Source of the DNA: Spirochaetaceae bacterium
GTDB lineage: Bacteria; Spirochaetota; Spirochaetia; Treponematales; Breznakiellaceae
Assembly (NCBI GenBank): GCA_031257995.1
Contig: JAIRNN010000231.1
Location: 1-15,388 of the forward strand
Reading direction: 5' to 3'
DNA length: 15,388 bases
Below are positions 14,040 through 15,388 of this stretch, piece by piece. Under the pieces are notes generated by a model. It did no database searches. It saw only the letters and a program-made list of their open reading frames with translations, and was not told where the DNA came from. The position numbers and the translations under genes were made by a program. Position 1 is the stretch's first letter; every line of letters begins with the position of its first letter.

Positions 14040-14987
14040 ATGGGCAGTATTTTTGAATCGGTGGAACATAAAAGAGTGTATCCTGCCAATGTTTTTGTGG
14101 TGAATCTGGAGAGTTCCCGGCTTCATTGGCACTATGATTATGAGCTTATGGTCATATTAAGAGGGTCCCTACAGGTGTTTTGCGGGCCGGAACCCTACAT
14201 TCTGCGGGGAGGCGATATCGTACTGTTCAACAGCAGGGTAATCCACGGGCTCAAGCATACCGACGAGGATAATCTCTGTCTTTTTATACAATTTCCCCCC
14301 TCCCTTTTCGACCCCGTATTAGATCATCAGCAAGAATACTATTTCTACCTGAACAGTACCGAAAAAAACTTTACCCCCCGCAAGCCCTATGAACATTTTA
14401 CGAAGCTGGCGGTCAATATTGGCATATCGGGAAGGCAGCACGGCGTTACGGCAGACCTCCGAACACACGCGTTAATCCAAACTCTGATCGCCGATCTTGT
14501 TGAATATGCCGAGTTCGATATACACAGCGGACATCACACGAACGGTATCGACAGCATTGGCAAATTGATTTCGAATGTCTGCCTTTATATCGATAATAAT
14601 ATTCAAGACGGAAACCTGGCAGAATCCACGATAAAACACTTCAAGATCAATAAAAAAACGCTGTACCGTTATCTCAAAGAAACTATCGGCCAAAGCCTCA
14701 AGGGGCTAATTGATGCGGCCCGCATAGAAAAATCAAAACAACTGCTTCGGGAATCAAACAAACCGCCGGTGATTATCGCGGACGAATGCGGCTTTTACAG
14801 TGAAGTAACCTTTTACCGCGTGTTTAAGAAGGAAACAGGGATAACCCCCAGAGAATTCCGCCGTGGCGGAAGTAGTCTTCTTATGGCGCCAGGTGTCAAG
14901 GGTTACCTGAACTCCGATGAACATATTATCGCGAATTTGCTCTATCAATATGCGGAGAATGTTGATATATCGCATATCGTTCAATAG
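14040..14987 (+). CDS. AraC-family transcriptional regulator
   Basis: This 315-residue regulator has an N-terminal cupin-like sensing domain (LHWHYDYELMVILRG at 28-42, the GGD at 57-59 and VIHGL at 67-71) and a C-terminal double helix-turn-helix. The first helix-turn-helix is at about 191-214 (KINKKTLYRYLK). The second is at about 243-265 (IIADECGFYSEVTFYRVFKK), followed by the family's GITPREFRR. Proteins of this kind usually bind a sugar and activate transport and hydrolysis genes. AGGAGG (14024-14029) lies 10 nt before the ATG and overlaps the GH3 stop, so the two genes are co-transcribed. It is the obvious local candidate to control the divergent transporter promoter, which has a good -10 but a poor -35. 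Confidence 0.93.
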   Translation: MGSIFESVEHKRVYPANVFVVNLESSRLHWHYDYELMVILRGSLQVFCGPEPYILRGGDIVLFNSRVIHGLKHTDEDNLCLFIQFPPSLFDPVLDHQQEYYFYLNSTEKNFTPRKPYEHFTKLAVNIGISGRQHGVTADLRTHALIQTLIADLVEYAEFDIHSGHHTNGIDSIGKLISNVCLYIDNNIQDGNLAESTIKHFKINKKTLYRYLKETIGQSLKGLIDAARIEKSKQLLRESNKPPVIIADECGFYSEVTFYRVFKKETGITPREFRRGGSSLLMAPGVKGYLNSDEHIIANLLYQYAENVDISHIVQ

Positions 14988-15018
14988 CGCTTTGAACGGC
15001 GTGATTTTGTGATGGCTG

Positions 15019-15193
15019 GAACGGAGGAGAGACGGGGCCGGGCATCCAGAGGATGCCTTGGCTTTTATCTGCGGAGGACTGTTTAGTTATCGTGTCGGCA
15101 AGGGGTTGCTCTAGCCTATGGCAGAGGTCTGCCTTAACCTTGTGGACAGAAGGTTCTATCGGCAGATGCGCGTTCTGTTCCTCCCCTCCATTC
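15019..15193. other. nested multi-stem region after araC, possible structured RNA or element end
   Basis: A long-range stem joins 15019-15031 (GAACGGAGGAGAG) to 15181-15193 (CTCCCCTCCATTC), with 11 of 13 pairs. A second, ATCTGC/GCAGAT, joins 15067-15072 to 15162-15167. Inside lie the hairpins GGCATCC/GGATGCC (15041-15057), GGCAGA/TCTGCC (15120-15133) and AACCTT/AAGGTT (15136-15155). None of the stems cross. No known RNA family is recognised and the strand is undetermined. The 340 bases between araC and 15328 contain no convincing gene. Confidence 0.35.
15037..15066 (+). terminator. probable intrinsic terminator of the GH3-araC transcript
   Basis: GGCATCC (15041-15047) pairs with GGATGCC (15051-15057) around AGA, extended by GCC/GGC (15037-15039 with 15060-15062). 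TTTT (15063-15066) follows. It lies 50 nt after the araC stop. Confidence 0.55.
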
Positions 15194-15327
15194 AATACTG
15201 CCTGTTCAGCCGATAGATTATCAAAGTAGAAACACCATAAATCGTTTGGAACGGCCTCCCCCGTAATGCCTCATAATAAAATCTAACCATAAAGGCTGTT
15301 GTCTCAAAACAAGTATTCTAACCGCAG

Positions 15328-15387
15328 CTAGAATTTCTCAAGAGCGGCATCAGCGAGGGACTGGCGCCGCAAGAGGGCCTTTTGCCG
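15328..15387 (-). CDS. possible C-terminal end of an unidentified protein (partial, runs off the window end)
   Basis: On the minus strand one frame is open from the window edge to a TAG (15330-15328) and gives 19 residues, RQKALLRRQSLADAALEKF. It has the look of an amphipathic basic helix. If real, this gene converges with araC. The opposite strand is also open here but lacks a start codon. The fragment is too short for family assignment. Confidence 0.28.
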   Translation of the reverse strand, partial: RQKALLRRQSLADAALEKF

Positions 15388-15388
15388 G

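Noticed and set aside
14926..15195. An 89-codon minus-strand frame overlapping the end of araC and the structured region
   Set aside because: It starts at TTG, overlaps araC, has no motifs and is Pro/Gln/Ser-rich. More likely it reads through the hairpins by chance.
15281..15287. An ATCTAAC core resembling an integron attC R'' box
   Set aside because: No matching GTTRRRY partner at suitable distance and no integrase were found, so a cassette site is not supported.

Overview
This looks like chromosomal DNA of a spirochaete, most likely a Treponema of the insect-gut type. That is an inference. It rests on moderately GC-rich genes with AT-rich spacers, a periplasmic binding protein whose signal peptide ends in a treponeme-like FAGG, a long poly-G tract inside a gene (a known treponemal phase-variation device), and hairpin-rich intergenic repeats. 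No rRNA, tRNA, CRISPR array or transposase was recognised.

Layout. Bases 2-145 hold the end of an unidentified protein. A conserved housekeeping block on the + strand (402-4451) follows: an unidentified multi-pass membrane protein, a short RibF with only the FAD-synthetase (adenylyltransferase) domain, ribosomal protein S15 (rpsO) and polynucleotide phosphorylase (pnp). The rpsO-pnp spacer is packed with inverted and tandem repeats. pnp converges on a minus-strand operon, and the gap between them carries a strong bidirectional terminator and a perfect 13-bp inverted repeat.

The rest (4768-14987) is a sugar uptake and glycoside hydrolysis locus with two divergent arms. The minus arm reads: substrate-binding protein, terminator-like hairpin, permease A, two-domain ATPase, permease B, cytoplasmic GH3 glycosidase. 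The permease A, ATPase and permease B genes are linked by ATGA overlaps. The plus arm starts at a perfect consensus promoter (TTGACA, 17 bp, TATAAT) almost touching the start codon. It encodes a second, paralogous GH3 enzyme and then an AraC-family regulator. A likely scheme is that the CUT2-type transporter imports a sugar or small glycoside, the two cytoplasmic GH3 enzymes cleave it, and the AraC protein senses it and controls both arms from the 312-bp divergent spacer.

The most striking observation is a run of twelve G residues at 13262-13273 inside the second GH3 gene. It puts the two halves of an otherwise well-conserved enzyme in different frames. Eleven (or fourteen) Gs would restore one 696-residue enzyme, so this is a candidate phase-variable metabolic gene; a homopolymer sequencing error must be excluded first. 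Secondary points are a nested, RNA-like fold after araC, a shared 12-bp motif in both divergent promoter regions, a Cys in place of the Walker B Glu in the transporter ATPase, and two starts with almost no 5' leader.
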